Of a stretch of DNA of 64,000 nucleotides, positions 18,665 through 25,883 are shown piece after piece. Both the position numbers and the translations under genes were made by a program. The notes under the pieces are model-generated. The model was not told where the DNA came from, ran no database searches, and worked only from the letters and a program-made list of their open reading frames with translations. Source of the stretch: Streptomyces sp. NBC_00513 (lineage in GTDB: Bacteria; Actinomycetota; Actinomycetes; Streptomycetales; Streptomycetaceae); NCBI RefSeq assembly GCF_041431415.1, contig NZ_CP107845.1, positions 1,054,001 to 1,118,000 of the forward strand. Reading direction: 5' to 3'. The stretch's first letter is position 1; the number at the start of each line of letters is the position of its first letter.

Positions 18665-19669
18665 CTACTTGCGGAGCGCCTCGACCGCCCGGCCCTCCAG
18701 TTCCAGGCAGGCGTCCACGTGCTCCGCGCAGGCGTCGAACAGGGCCCGTCGCCCGTCGGCGTCGGAGTGCGGATCGCAGGCCCGCGCGAGGTCGGCCAGG
18801 GCGGACCAGTGCCCGGCGGACTCCCGGAAGAGTTCCGCCGCCTCCGGCCGCCCGACGAGGTCGAGAAAGTCCGCGTAGAGCGGCCGGGTGGCGCCCGGCG
18901 CGGTCCACTCCTCCTCCAGGCAGGCGTGGAGCCGGCCGGTGCCCGCCGCGAGGGCCTCGGGGGAAACGCCGAAACGACGCTCCCAGCCCGTCTTCGTGGT
19001 CGTGTCGCGCAACTGCGCGGCGAACTTCTCCATGCCGGTGAAGCCGAAGTTGGCGTCGAACTGGTTCCCCAGCACCGGGCCCGTGAGGTGGGTGACGGTG
19101 GCGGCGATGGCCCCGTCCACGTCCGGATCCCCCTCCGGCGGGCCGGTGGGCACGATCAGCTGGTGGCGGCCCTTGCGGTGGGCGGTCCAGGCCGCCCCGA
19201 ACTCCTCGCGGTCGATCCGGTGCGGGGTCTCGGCCCCGTCCTCGATCAACAGGTCGTCGCCGTCATACCCGGCGATGACGACGGTGTGCGGGTCGGCGCC
19301 GGTCATCTCGGCCTCGGGGTCGGGCTCGTGCCAGGGCAGCGAGGAGCGGTCGACGACGCAGAAGGCGGGCTGCCCCTCGTCGAGCGCGGCGCGGACCCGG
19401 CCCCAACGTGGCTTCATCGCCCGGGTGGCGTCGTACGGGACGCCGAGGCGTCCGAGCGCGACCTGCACCCAGGGCTCGGGGTGGGACTGGGCGACGATCG
19501 TCGCGATCGGCGTCCGTCCGGCGTACTCGAAGACGAAGTACATGAAGCCGATCCCGCCGGCCAGGCCCGCGACCAGTTCCTCGTCGTGGGCGCTGCCCAG
19601 GGCGTGGCGGATCAGGGAGGCCTCGCGGTGGCGTCCGGTGCCGAAGTCTTCGTACACGAGCACAGTCAT
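18665..19669 (-). CDS. BtrH N-terminal-domain/DUF4872 protein
   Basis: The product is 334 aa. The N-terminal half (GIGFMYFVFEYAG, ATIVAQSHPEPW, QPAFCVVDRSSLP, HTVVIAGYDGDDLLIEDG) matches the papain-like BtrH/DUF4872 fold. BtrH transfers an acyl-gamma-glutamyl group in butirosin synthesis, while many homologues are orphan. The catalytic Cys expected near the N-terminus is not obvious (GRHREASLIRHAL), so activity is uncertain. The C-terminal half is helical. It is isolated on the minus strand between ferredoxin and DUF1304 genes. Confidence 0.75.
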   Translation of the reverse strand: MTVLVYEDFGTGRHREASLIRHALGSAHDEELVAGLAGGIGFMYFVFEYAGRTPIATIVAQSHPEPWVQVALGRLGVPYDATRAMKPRWGRVRAALDEGQPAFCVVDRSSLPWHEPDPEAEMTGADPHTVVIAGYDGDDLLIEDGAETPHRIDREEFGAAWTAHRKGRHQLIVPTGPPEGDPDVDGAIAATVTHLTGPVLGNQFDANFGFTGMEKFAAQLRDTTTKTGWERRFGVSPEALAAGTGRLHACLEEEWTAPGATRPLYADFLDLVGRPEAAELFRESAGHWSALADLARACDPHSDADGRRALFDACAEHVDACLELEGRAVEALRK

Positions 19670-19755
19670 GCGGCCAGCCTAGCCGCGCGATCACCGGCTC
19701 CCGACCGGCGAGTTCCTGTACAGTTGTCCAGGAAATCAACCAAGGGAGACAGCCC

Positions 19756-20109
19756 GTGCACACGGTCGCTCAGGTCCTCATCGGCGCGGTCGCCGCACTG
19801 CACCTGTGTTTCCTGGTCCTGGAGATGTTCCTGTGGCAGCGACCGCCCGGCCGGGCCCTGTCGGGGTTCGACGCGGACACCGCCCGCCTCACTGCACCGC
19901 TCGCCGCCAACCAGGGGCTCTACAACGGTTTCCTGGCCGCGGGGCTGGTCTGGTCGCTGGTCATCGACTCCCTCGCCACGCAGATCTTCTTCCTCGTCTG
20001 CGTGATCGTCGCGGGCGTCTACGGAGCCGCGACCGCCAACCGCCGGATCCTGATCGCCCAGGCCCTGCCCGGCGCCCTCGCCCTCGGCGCGGCGCTGTCG
20101 GCCGGGTGA
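19756..20109 (+). CDS. DUF1304 integral membrane protein
   Basis: The product is 117 aa with four transmembrane helices: VAQVLIGAVAALHLCFLVLE, GLYNGFLAAGLVWSLVI, IFFLVCVIVAGVYGA and the C-terminal ALPGALALGAAL. The motif ANQGLYNGFLAAGL identifies DUF1304. Function is unknown. The GTG start follows AAGGGAG. A TetR gene begins 7 nt after its stop, so this two-gene unit is probably regulated by that TetR protein. Confidence 0.9.
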   Translation: MHTVAQVLIGAVAALHLCFLVLEMFLWQRPPGRALSGFDADTARLTAPLAANQGLYNGFLAAGLVWSLVIDSLATQIFFLVCVIVAGVYGAATANRRILIAQALPGALALGAALSAG

Positions 20110-20116
20110 ACGCCCT

Positions 20117-20740
20117 GTGAACGCACAGGACTCCGTGCCGGAAACCGGCTCCGACCGGCCGGGCGGCAGGGAAGCGCGCGCACAGGACCCACGGACCGCG
20201 CGCACCAAGGCCCGGCTGCGCGAGAGCCTGTTCGCGGCGTGCGCGGACCGCCCGCTGGCCGAGGTCGGTGTCTCGATGGTGGTCCGCCGGGCGGGTGTCG
20301 GGCGCGCGACGTTCTACCTGCACTACGAGGACCTCACCGCGCTGGCGGTGGACGCGTGCGCCGACGTGGTGCACGCGGCGGTCGACGCCCTCCACGCCTG
20401 GCAGGGCATCCCGGGCGCGCTCCCCCCGGTCAGGCCCCCGGCGGCCCTGGCCGAGTTCCTCGCGGACGCGGCGGCCCGCGGTCCGCTCCATCGCGCCCTG
20501 CTCCTCCCGGGGGGCGGCGGCCCGCTGGGCGACCGCCTGTACCGGGAGCTGCGCGCCCGGGCCCGGGCCGAGCGCGAGGCCGTGGGCGCCCCGCGCCCCG
20601 ACCTCGTCGCCTCCGCGGTGGCCGCCACCTTCACCGGTGTCCTCGCGGACTGGCTGCACGAGCACATCCCGGGCTCCGACCCGGTGGAACTCGCGAACCG
20701 GCTCTGGCCGCTCCTCATGGCCCTGCACCGGGCGGGATAG
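20117..20740 (+). CDS. TetR-family transcriptional regulator
   Basis: The product is 207 aa. The N-terminal helix-turn-helix reads AEVGVSMVVRRAGVGRATFYLHYED, the characteristic TetR DNA-binding helix ending in FY-x-H/Y-F/Y. The C-terminal ligand domain is variable. The GTG start lies 7 nt after the DUF1304 stop. It probably represses its own operon. A perfect hairpin follows at 20771. Confidence 0.92.
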   Translation: MNAQDSVPETGSDRPGGREARAQDPRTARTKARLRESLFAACADRPLAEVGVSMVVRRAGVGRATFYLHYEDLTALAVDACADVVHAAVDALHAWQGIPGALPPVRPPAALAEFLADAAARGPLHRALLLPGGGGPLGDRLYRELRARARAEREAVGAPRPDLVASAVAATFTGVLADWLHEHIPGSDPVELANRLWPLLMALHRAG

Positions 20741-20770
20741 GCGCGACCGGTTCCTCCGCCGGGTACGCGT

Positions 20771-20799
20771 GAGCCCCGCCGGAGGAACCGGCGGGGCTC
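20771..20799. terminator. Bidirectional terminator hairpin
   Basis: A perfect 12-bp stem GAGCCCCGCCGG/CCGGCGGGGCTC with loop AGGAA lies between the convergent TetR and cold-shock genes. Confidence 0.85.
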
Positions 20800-20831
20800 A
20801 CGTCCACGGCGATCGGCCGCGTGAAGCGGTA

Positions 20832-21035
20832 CTAGAGGGTGGTCACCTGCTCCGCCTGCGGACCCTTGGGGCCCTGGGTGACGTCGTACTCGACCTTCGC
20901 ACCCTCGGCCAGCTCCTTGAAGCCGGTCGTCTGGATGGCGGAGAAGTGCACGAACACGTCGGGGCCGCCGTCGTCCTGCTGGATGAACCCGAACCCCTTC
21001 TCGGAGTTGAACCACTTCACGATGCCAGTTGCCAT
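20832..21035 (-). CDS. Cold-shock domain protein (CspA-like)
   Basis: The product is 67 aa and a single cold-shock domain. RNP1 appears as KGFGFIQ and RNP2 as DVFVHFSAI, with the start [12 protein letters not shown]. It binds single-stranded RNA/DNA and acts as an RNA chaperone. GAAGGATCAGTACTG precedes the ATG. Its leader contains a perfect 16-bp palindrome (21066-21081). A DEAD-box helicase lies 1.3 kb away, which makes an RNA-remodelling neighbourhood. Confidence 0.97.
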   Translation of the reverse strand: MATGIVKWFNSEKGFGFIQQDDGGPDVFVHFSAIQTTGFKELAEGAKVEYDVTQGPKGPQAEQVTTL

Positions 21036-21065
21036 CAGTACTGATCCTTCACAACGTTCCACTCG

Positions 21066-21081
21066 GGCCGCACGTGCGGCC
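21066..21081 (-). promoter_or_regulatory. Palindrome in cold-shock gene leader
   Basis: GGCCGCACGTGCGGCC is self-complementary and lies 31-46 nt 5' of the cold-shock start. It could be an RNA hairpin in the leader or a DNA operator. Confidence 0.5.
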
Positions 21082-21196
21082 GTCTCGATAGTGCCCACCC
21101 GTCGCCGTCGACACACTCCAGGCGCGGCCAACCGGGTCGGCTCGAACTTCTGGCCGAGTTGTCCGTGACGGGAGTGAGCGGCGCCGGGCCGTGCGG

Positions 21197-21565
21197 TCAG
21201 GAGCCGCCGTCGCCGGCGGACAACGACACGACCGGTCGGGCTTCGAGGGCGCCCGCGGCGGCCCGTCGGGGTCCGGCGGCCCGGCAGCCAAGGCAGTTCG
21301 CGTGTCCGGTGCGCGCGGTGGTGTCGCGGACGCGCCAGTCCCACGCGGACTCGGGGCGCGGCCCGCTCGGCTTGCCCCAGCCCGCGAGGTGCAGCAGCCA
21401 GGTGACGAGTCCCGCCACCGCGACCAGGGCGAGACCCAGCCAGATGCCGGGGGCCCAGGCGGCACAGAGGGCGGCGCCCGCTCCGGTGGCGCCCAGCAGG
21501 GCGAGGGTCGTGCCGGTCCAGCCGGCCACGGTGTGGCCCATGTCTACGTGGCCGTGGGCGCTCAT
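21197..21565 (-). CDS. HGxxPAAW-like membrane protein
   Basis: The product is 122 aa. The N-terminus [20 protein letters not shown] resembles the HGHTPAAWTG start of actinobacterial HGxxPAAW proteins. Two transmembrane helices follow ([20 protein letters not shown] and [21 protein letters not shown]). The cytoplasmic tail is Arg/Ala-rich with [12 protein letters not shown]. Function is unknown. GGGAGAATC precedes the ATG. It is divergent from a MarR gene and shares a 104-bp operator region with it, so it may be a MarR target. Confidence 0.75.
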   Translation of the reverse strand: MSAHGHVDMGHTVAGWTGTTLALLGATGAGAALCAAWAPGIWLGLALVAVAGLVTWLLHLAGWGKPSGPRPESAWDWRVRDTTARTGHANCLGCRAAGPRRAAAGALEARPVVSLSAGDGGS

Positions 21566-21610
21566 GATTCTCCCGGTGGAAGGGCGGCAGTAGGCTCGGA
21601 ACAGGATGAC

Positions 21611-21651
21611 TTACCTCACAAAGTAAACATCTCACGAGCTAAGTTACTTAG
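21611..21651. promoter_or_regulatory. Probable MarR operator region
   Basis: A perfect palindrome CTAAGT-T-ACTTAG lies at 21639-21651 and TTAC-N8-GTAA lies at 21611-21626. Both sit in the AT-richer gap between the divergent membrane gene and marR, which is typical of MarR self-regulation. Confidence 0.6.
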
Positions 21652-21669
21652 ATGCTAAGGAGAAATTGC

Positions 21670-22164
21670 GTGCAGGGCAAGCCCCGCCCCGCGGCCACGG
21701 CCGGGGAGGCGATCTCGCGCATGGACCAGTACGTCGCCCTCGGCGTGATCGGTCAGCAGGAGGTGGCGCAGCTCCTCGGGATCAACGTGACCGACCTGAC
21801 CTGCCTGGGCCACGTCCTGGGCGCCGGGGAGACCCCCCTGTCCGCCGGCGAACTGGCCGAACTGACCAACCTCACCACCGGCGCCGTCACCGGGGTGCTC
21901 AACCGCCTGGAACGGGCCGGGTACGCGCACCGGCGACCCGACCCGGGCGACCGGCGCCGCGTCCGGGTGGTGGCCGATCCGTCGGGGGCCGCCCGGATCT
22001 TCGCCGTGTACCAGCCCTTCTACGACCGCCTCGGCTCCGTGTTCGCCGAGTACACCCCCGACGAGGTCGCGGTGATCGCGGACTGGTTCGGACGGGCGGC
22101 GGTGGAGGCCCGCGCCCATCTGGCCCAGGTCCGGTCCGGGGAACTGGGGCCGCTCACCCCATAG
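21670..22164 (+). CDS. MarR-family transcriptional regulator
   Basis: The product is 164 aa. The winged helix is visible as LSAGELAELTNLTTGAVTGVLNRLERAGYAHRRPDPGDRRRVRV. The GTG at 21670 is preferred because AAGGAG lies 7 nt before it. The ATG at 21652 in the same frame has no site and overlaps the operator. It probably represses itself and the divergent membrane gene. Confidence 0.92.
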   Translation: MQGKPRPAATAGEAISRMDQYVALGVIGQQEVAQLLGINVTDLTCLGHVLGAGETPLSAGELAELTNLTTGAVTGVLNRLERAGYAHRRPDPGDRRRVRVVADPSGAARIFAVYQPFYDRLGSVFAEYTPDEVAVIADWFGRAAVEARAHLAQVRSGELGPLTP

Positions 22165-22171
22165 GACCGAC

Positions 22172-22180
22172 TGGTAAAAT
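22172..22180 (+). promoter_or_regulatory. Candidate extended -10 promoter for the DEAD-box helicase
   Basis: TGGTAAAAT combines a TGn extension with TAAAAT just after the marR stop. A transcript from here would have a leader of about 140 nt containing the hairpin at 22232-22269. No good -35 is visible. Confidence 0.35.
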
Positions 22181-22231
22181 GGGCGGGAAACGTGAAGCGC
22201 GGGCCCTTCGCCCGGTGCGGACGTGCACGAC

Positions 22232-22269
22232 GAGCCGGGGCCCGTACCGAGGGGTACGGGCCCCGGCTC
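22232..22269. promoter_or_regulatory. 17-bp perfect hairpin before the DEAD-box helicase
   Basis: Arms 22232-22248 (GAGCCGGGGCCCGTACC) and 22253-22269 are exactly complementary, with a GAGG loop. It could terminate marR transcription. If the promoter at 22172 is used, it would instead be a very stable leader structure that the helicase or a temperature shift might act on. Confidence 0.7.
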
Positions 22270-22328
22270 GTTGTCGTCCGCCCTCACGTTCCCCGCTCGC
22301 GTTGTGTTCTCTTCACGGAAGGTTCTGC

Positions 22329-23828
22329 ATGAAGAACCCGTCGGCTCATGGGCGTTTCGGCATCAAGCCCGGCGCCAGGACAGGCAGCAAGTCCGGGGCC
22401 AAGGGCTCCGGCAAGACTCCTCGGACCCTCGGTCCGCAGGGTGAGTTCTCGATGCCCAGGACCGTCAGCCCGGCCCTCCCGCCGGTGACGTCGTTCGCGG
22501 AGCTCGACCTGCCTGCCGAGCTGGTGAAGACGATGGCCGAACTGGACGTGCGCGAGCCGTTCCCGATCCAGGCCGCCACCCTCCCCAACTCCCTCGCCGG
22601 ACGGGACATCCTCGGGCGCGGCCGGACCGGGTCCGGCAAGACCCTCGCCTTCGGTCTGGCGCTGCTGGCCCGCACGGCCGGACAGCGCGCCGACCCGAAG
22701 CGGCCGCTCGCGCTGATCCTCGTGCCGACGCGCGAGCTGGCCCAGCAGGTGACCGAGGCCCTCGCCCCGTACGCCGAGGCCCTCGCGCTGCGGATGGCCA
22801 CCGTCGTGGGCGGCCTGTCCATCGGCCGGCAGACCGGCACCCTGCGCACCGGCGCGGAGGTGGTCGTGGCGACCCCCGGACGCCTGAGCGACCTGATCGG
22901 GCGCAAGGACGTGCACCTGGAGCGGGTGCGGATCACCGTCCTCGACGAGGCCGACCAGATGTGTGACCTCGGCTTCATGCCGCAGGTCACCGAGCTGCTC
23001 GACCAGGTGCACCACGCCGGCCAGCGGATGCTGTTCTCGGCCACCCTGGACCGCAACGTGGACCAGCTGGTGCGCCGCTACCTGAAGGACCCGGTCTCGC
23101 ACTCGGTCGACCCGCAGTCGGCCTCGGTCGGCACCATGGACCACCACGTGCTGCACATCCACGCGGCCGACAAGGTCGCGGCAGCGACCGAGATCGCCGC
23201 GCGGGACGGCCGGGTGCTGATGTTCCTCGACACCAAGCACGGCGTCGACCAGTTCGTGAAGCACCTGCGCGCCATGGGCGTACGGGCCGAGGGGCTGCAC
23301 AGCGGGAAGTCCCAACCACAGCGCACCCGCACGCTCGGGCAGTTCAAGGACGGGCTGATCGGCGTGCTGGTCGCCACCAACGTCGCCGCCCGCGGCATCC
23401 ACATCGACGACCTCGACCTGGTGGTCAACGTGGACCCGCCGGCCGACAGCAAGGACTACCTGCACCGCGGCGGCCGGACGGCCCGCGCGGGCGAGTCCGG
23501 CAAGGTCGTCACACTGGTCACGCCGAACCAGCGGCGGGACATCGTGCGTCTGATGGCCGACGCGAAGATCCGCCCGACCATCACCCAGGTCCGCTCCGGC
23601 GAGGCGGCGCTCAGCCGGATCACCGGCGCGAAGGCACCGTCCGGGGTGCCGCTCGCCGGCGCGGCGGCGACCGACGCGAAGGGGCGGCCCAGCGGGACGG
23701 ACCTCGGCTTCCGGGGCATCGGCACCCGCCCCGGGCGCCCCGGGAAGGGCAAGGAGTCCCGTAAGACCATCGAGGCCAGGCAGCAGGCCGAGGCCCGCCG
23801 CGCGGCCAGGGTCCGCAAGGGTCTCTGA
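22329..23828 (+). CDS. DEAD-box ATP-dependent RNA helicase
   Basis: The product is 499 aa. Motifs in order are Q (PFPIQAATLP), I (GRTGSGKT), Ia (PTRELAQQ), Ib (TPGR), II (DEAD in VLDEADQM), III (SAT), IV (LMFLDTKHG), V (ATNVAARGIHI) and VI (HRGGRTARAG). A Gly/Lys/Ser-rich N-tail and a basic C-tail probably add RNA affinity. It unwinds structured RNA, with likely roles in cold adaptation, ribosome assembly or decay. CACGGAAGGTTCTGC precedes the ATG; upstream open frame is ignored. A bidirectional terminator follows. Confidence 0.96.
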   Translation: MKNPSAHGRFGIKPGARTGSKSGAKGSGKTPRTLGPQGEFSMPRTVSPALPPVTSFAELDLPAELVKTMAELDVREPFPIQAATLPNSLAGRDILGRGRTGSGKTLAFGLALLARTAGQRADPKRPLALILVPTRELAQQVTEALAPYAEALALRMATVVGGLSIGRQTGTLRTGAEVVVATPGRLSDLIGRKDVHLERVRITVLDEADQMCDLGFMPQVTELLDQVHHAGQRMLFSATLDRNVDQLVRRYLKDPVSHSVDPQSASVGTMDHHVLHIHAADKVAAATEIAARDGRVLMFLDTKHGVDQFVKHLRAMGVRAEGLHSGKSQPQRTRTLGQFKDGLIGVLVATNVAARGIHIDDLDLVVNVDPPADSKDYLHRGGRTARAGESGKVVTLVTPNQRRDIVRLMADAKIRPTITQVRSGEAALSRITGAKAPSGVPLAGAAATDAKGRPSGTDLGFRGIGTRPGRPGKGKESRKTIEARQQAEARRAARVRKGL

Positions 23829-23858
23829 CCCGACCGGCCCCGGTTCGCGAACCGACAC

Positions 23859-23893
23859 GTCACCCCGGCGACCGAGCCGTCGGCCGGGGTGAC
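23859..23893. terminator. Bidirectional terminator hairpin
   Basis: An 11-bp stem GTCACCCCGGC/GCCGGGGTGAC with a 13-nt loop lies between the convergent helicase and the hypothetical gene at 23899. Confidence 0.75.
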
Positions 23894-23898
23894 GCGGG

Positions 23899-24423
23899 TC
23901 AGGCCTCCGGCAGCTTGCGCAGGCGCTGGACGGCGGCGTTGCGCACCCGACGGGTACGGGCGGCGGAGGCGAGCAGGCCGAGGGCCGCGCGTGAGGTGAG
24001 CAGCGCGACGGCGGTCCGCTGGCACCAGTCGGAGGCACCGGTGAGCTCCTGCGCCGACCAGAACTCGTCGACGGTGATCGACCTCAGCAGGTTCCACTCG
24101 TGGAGCCTGCGCGCCGGGAAGTCCCGGCCGCTCAACACGTCCTCCATGGCCCGCGCCCAGGCGGGGAAGCCGTCGTCGTCCAGCAGGTGCGCGGCCCTGC
24201 GGTCGAGGTGGGTGACCACCGCGCTCTCCGCCATGACGCGGTCCGCGTCGCGCAGTACGGCGGCCACCGCCCCGGCCTCCGAGTGCCCGGCCGCGGCGGC
24301 CAGGGAGACAAGGTGCCGGGTGTAGGACCAGTACTCGGGTGCGGTCGACTCCTCGGCCCGAGGTGCCGGGGCGGCTCCCGGCGCCCCGTGCCTCTGGTTC
24401 TCGGCTCTCCCCATGACGTCCAT
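23899..24423 (-). CDS. Hypothetical protein, 174 aa
   Basis: I do not recognise this family. After a low-complexity start the protein is largely helical (YWSYTRHLVSLAAAAGHSEA, AAVLRDADRVMAESAVVTHL). It ends in an Arg-rich helix (SAARTRRVRNAAVQRLRKLP). No signal peptide, membrane segment or metal motif is seen. ATG 24423 or 24414 could be the start; neither has a strong ribosome-binding site. It is on the same strand as, and downstream of, the GNAT gene, with 67 bp between. Confidence 0.6.
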   Translation of the reverse strand: MDVMGRAENQRHGAPGAAPAPRAEESTAPEYWSYTRHLVSLAAAAGHSEAGAVAAVLRDADRVMAESAVVTHLDRRAAHLLDDDGFPAWARAMEDVLSGRDFPARRLHEWNLLRSITVDEFWSAQELTGASDWCQRTAVALLTSRAALGLLASAARTRRVRNAAVQRLRKLPEA

Positions 24424-24490
24424 TCCACACGACACCCGCGGGCTCCCGGTTCCCAGGGGGGCGCCGGCGGCCTGGAGCGGGGGTGGGGTG

Positions 24491-25153
24491 TCAGCGGGCC
24501 GCACGGGCGGCTTCAGGGGCCAGGAGCAGCGCTTCCGCGCCGATCGGGCGGTATCCGGCGGCCTGGAAGGCGCGGATGCTGCGGGCGTTCCCGGCGGCCT
24601 GTTGGGACCAGACGGGCGCCCCGTCAGGGACCAGGTGGCGGGCGGCGAGTGCCAGGGACCGGCCGAGGCCCTTGTGGCGCACGTCCTCATCCACCTCGAT
24701 CGCCGCCTCCCAGCGGTCGGCGATCCCCCGACCGAGGACGAGTACGCCGCCGGCGGCGGACCAGACCCGTATGTCGTGGCGTCGTCGCAGGGCCCGGCGG
24801 ACCCGGGGGTGGTCCGGGTCGACGATCTCGGACAGTTCCAGTGGCGGCGGGCCGGCCAGCGGACCGGCGACGGTGAGCAGGTCGATGGTGTCGTGGCCGC
24901 GGCCCGTGCGGTCCAGGAACGCGGCGAGGAAGCGCGGGTTCATGGTGGCGGCGAGGCCGTCGCAGGTGAGGGCGGCGAGGGTGGAGCGGACCCAGTCCGG
25001 GTCCTCGTCGGTGAACACCACGGAGTGGGCGGTGAAGGCGATGACGCCCGCGTCGCGTCCGCTCTCCTGCGGGACGACGGTCGTGCCGCCGTCGGGCGGT
25101 GGGAAGTGCCCGACGGCCGCCGCGTCGAGTATCTCCGTCAGGCTCGGACCCAT
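24491..25153 (-). CDS. GNAT-family N-acetyltransferase
   Basis: The product is 220 aa. The acetyl-CoA-binding fold is in the C-terminal third: IEVDEDVRHKGLGRSLALAA contains the R-x-x-G-x-G/A-like pyrophosphate loop. ARSIRAFQAAGYRPIGAEALL is the conserved final helix and strand. The N-terminal 110 residues are a less clear, GNAT-like half, so it may be a double-GNAT protein with one degenerate half. The substrate is unknown. Confidence 0.8.
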   Translation of the reverse strand: MGPSLTEILDAAAVGHFPPPDGGTTVVPQESGRDAGVIAFTAHSVVFTDEDPDWVRSTLAALTCDGLAATMNPRFLAAFLDRTGRGHDTIDLLTVAGPLAGPPPLELSEIVDPDHPRVRRALRRRHDIRVWSAAGGVLVLGRGIADRWEAAIEVDEDVRHKGLGRSLALAARHLVPDGAPVWSQQAAGNARSIRAFQAAGYRPIGAEALLLAPEAARAAR

Positions 25154-25290
25154 GGTCGTACTCGCTCTCCGGCCCGTCAGACCTGTTGTCGGTGGAACGA
25201 CTTGACGGAGATCATGTCAGGGGCACCACAAGCGGGTCGGGTCGGGGCGCCCGACGTCGACCCGTCCGCGTTTCCGGTCCCGGCGCCCGG

Positions 25291-25821
25291 TCAGCGCTCG
25301 TGGGCCTCGTGTCCCCCGGCTCCCTGCCCGCCCTCGTGTCCCGGCTCGGGCAGCGGGGCTCCGGTCTCCAGCAGGGTCTTGAGGCTGGAGGCGAGCATCG
25401 GCCAGGCCCGGCCGCACATGCCGATGAGGGTGCCGCCCGGTACGAAGCCCTCGTGGCGGATGGTCAGTCGCGCGAGGGTGTCCCCGACCGGCTCGATCTC
25501 GTACGCGACCTCCGTGCGCGGCTCGCCGGCCAACTCGGCCCGCAGTTCCTCCCCGACGCCCACCGAGGCGGCCCACTGCGGGGTGAAGGTGTGCCAGGTG
25601 TAGGAGAGCCGGCGGTTCGGCACGCAGTCGAGGACGACCTGGGCCGGATCGCTGGTGCGGGCACCTCGCTCGATCCAGTCCATCGTCGAGCCCACCGCCC
25701 AGTCGGTCTCGAAACTGAGGCCCCAGTAGCGGCGGGTCAGGGCCGGCTCCGTGAGGGCCTGCCAGACCCGGTCGGGGTCGGCCTGGATGTAGAGGGTGTA
25801 GGTGATCGCACTGTCGCTCAT
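25291..25821 (-). CDS. SRPBCC (AHSA1-like) domain protein
   Basis: The product is 176 aa. The start TYTLYIQADPDRVWQALTEPALTRRYWG is diagnostic for the AHSA1/START-like fold. The helix-grip end is LTIRHEGFVPGG with a final helix WPMLASSLKTLLETG. A Gly/His/Glu-rich tail (GHEGGQGAGGHEAHE) follows and could bind metal, though it may be low-complexity drift. Such proteins often pair with ArsR regulators; none is adjacent here. It lies 62 bp downstream of the Nudix gene on the same strand. Confidence 0.88.
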   Translation of the reverse strand: MSDSAITYTLYIQADPDRVWQALTEPALTRRYWGLSFETDWAVGSTMDWIERGARTSDPAQVVLDCVPNRRLSYTWHTFTPQWAASVGVGEELRAELAGEPRTEVAYEIEPVGDTLARLTIRHEGFVPGGTLIGMCGRAWPMLASSLKTLLETGAPLPEPGHEGGQGAGGHEAHER

Positions 25822-25883
25822 GTCCCCATGCTGGGGGACCGCGCACCGTTGGGGGCGGATTTCCCGGGCCCGCGGCCGGGCGG

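Noticed and set aside
22284..24038. Long minus-strand open frame opposite the DEAD-box helicase
   Set aside because: It is His/Val/Gln-rich shadow sequence; the helicase has all DEAD-box motifs on the plus strand.
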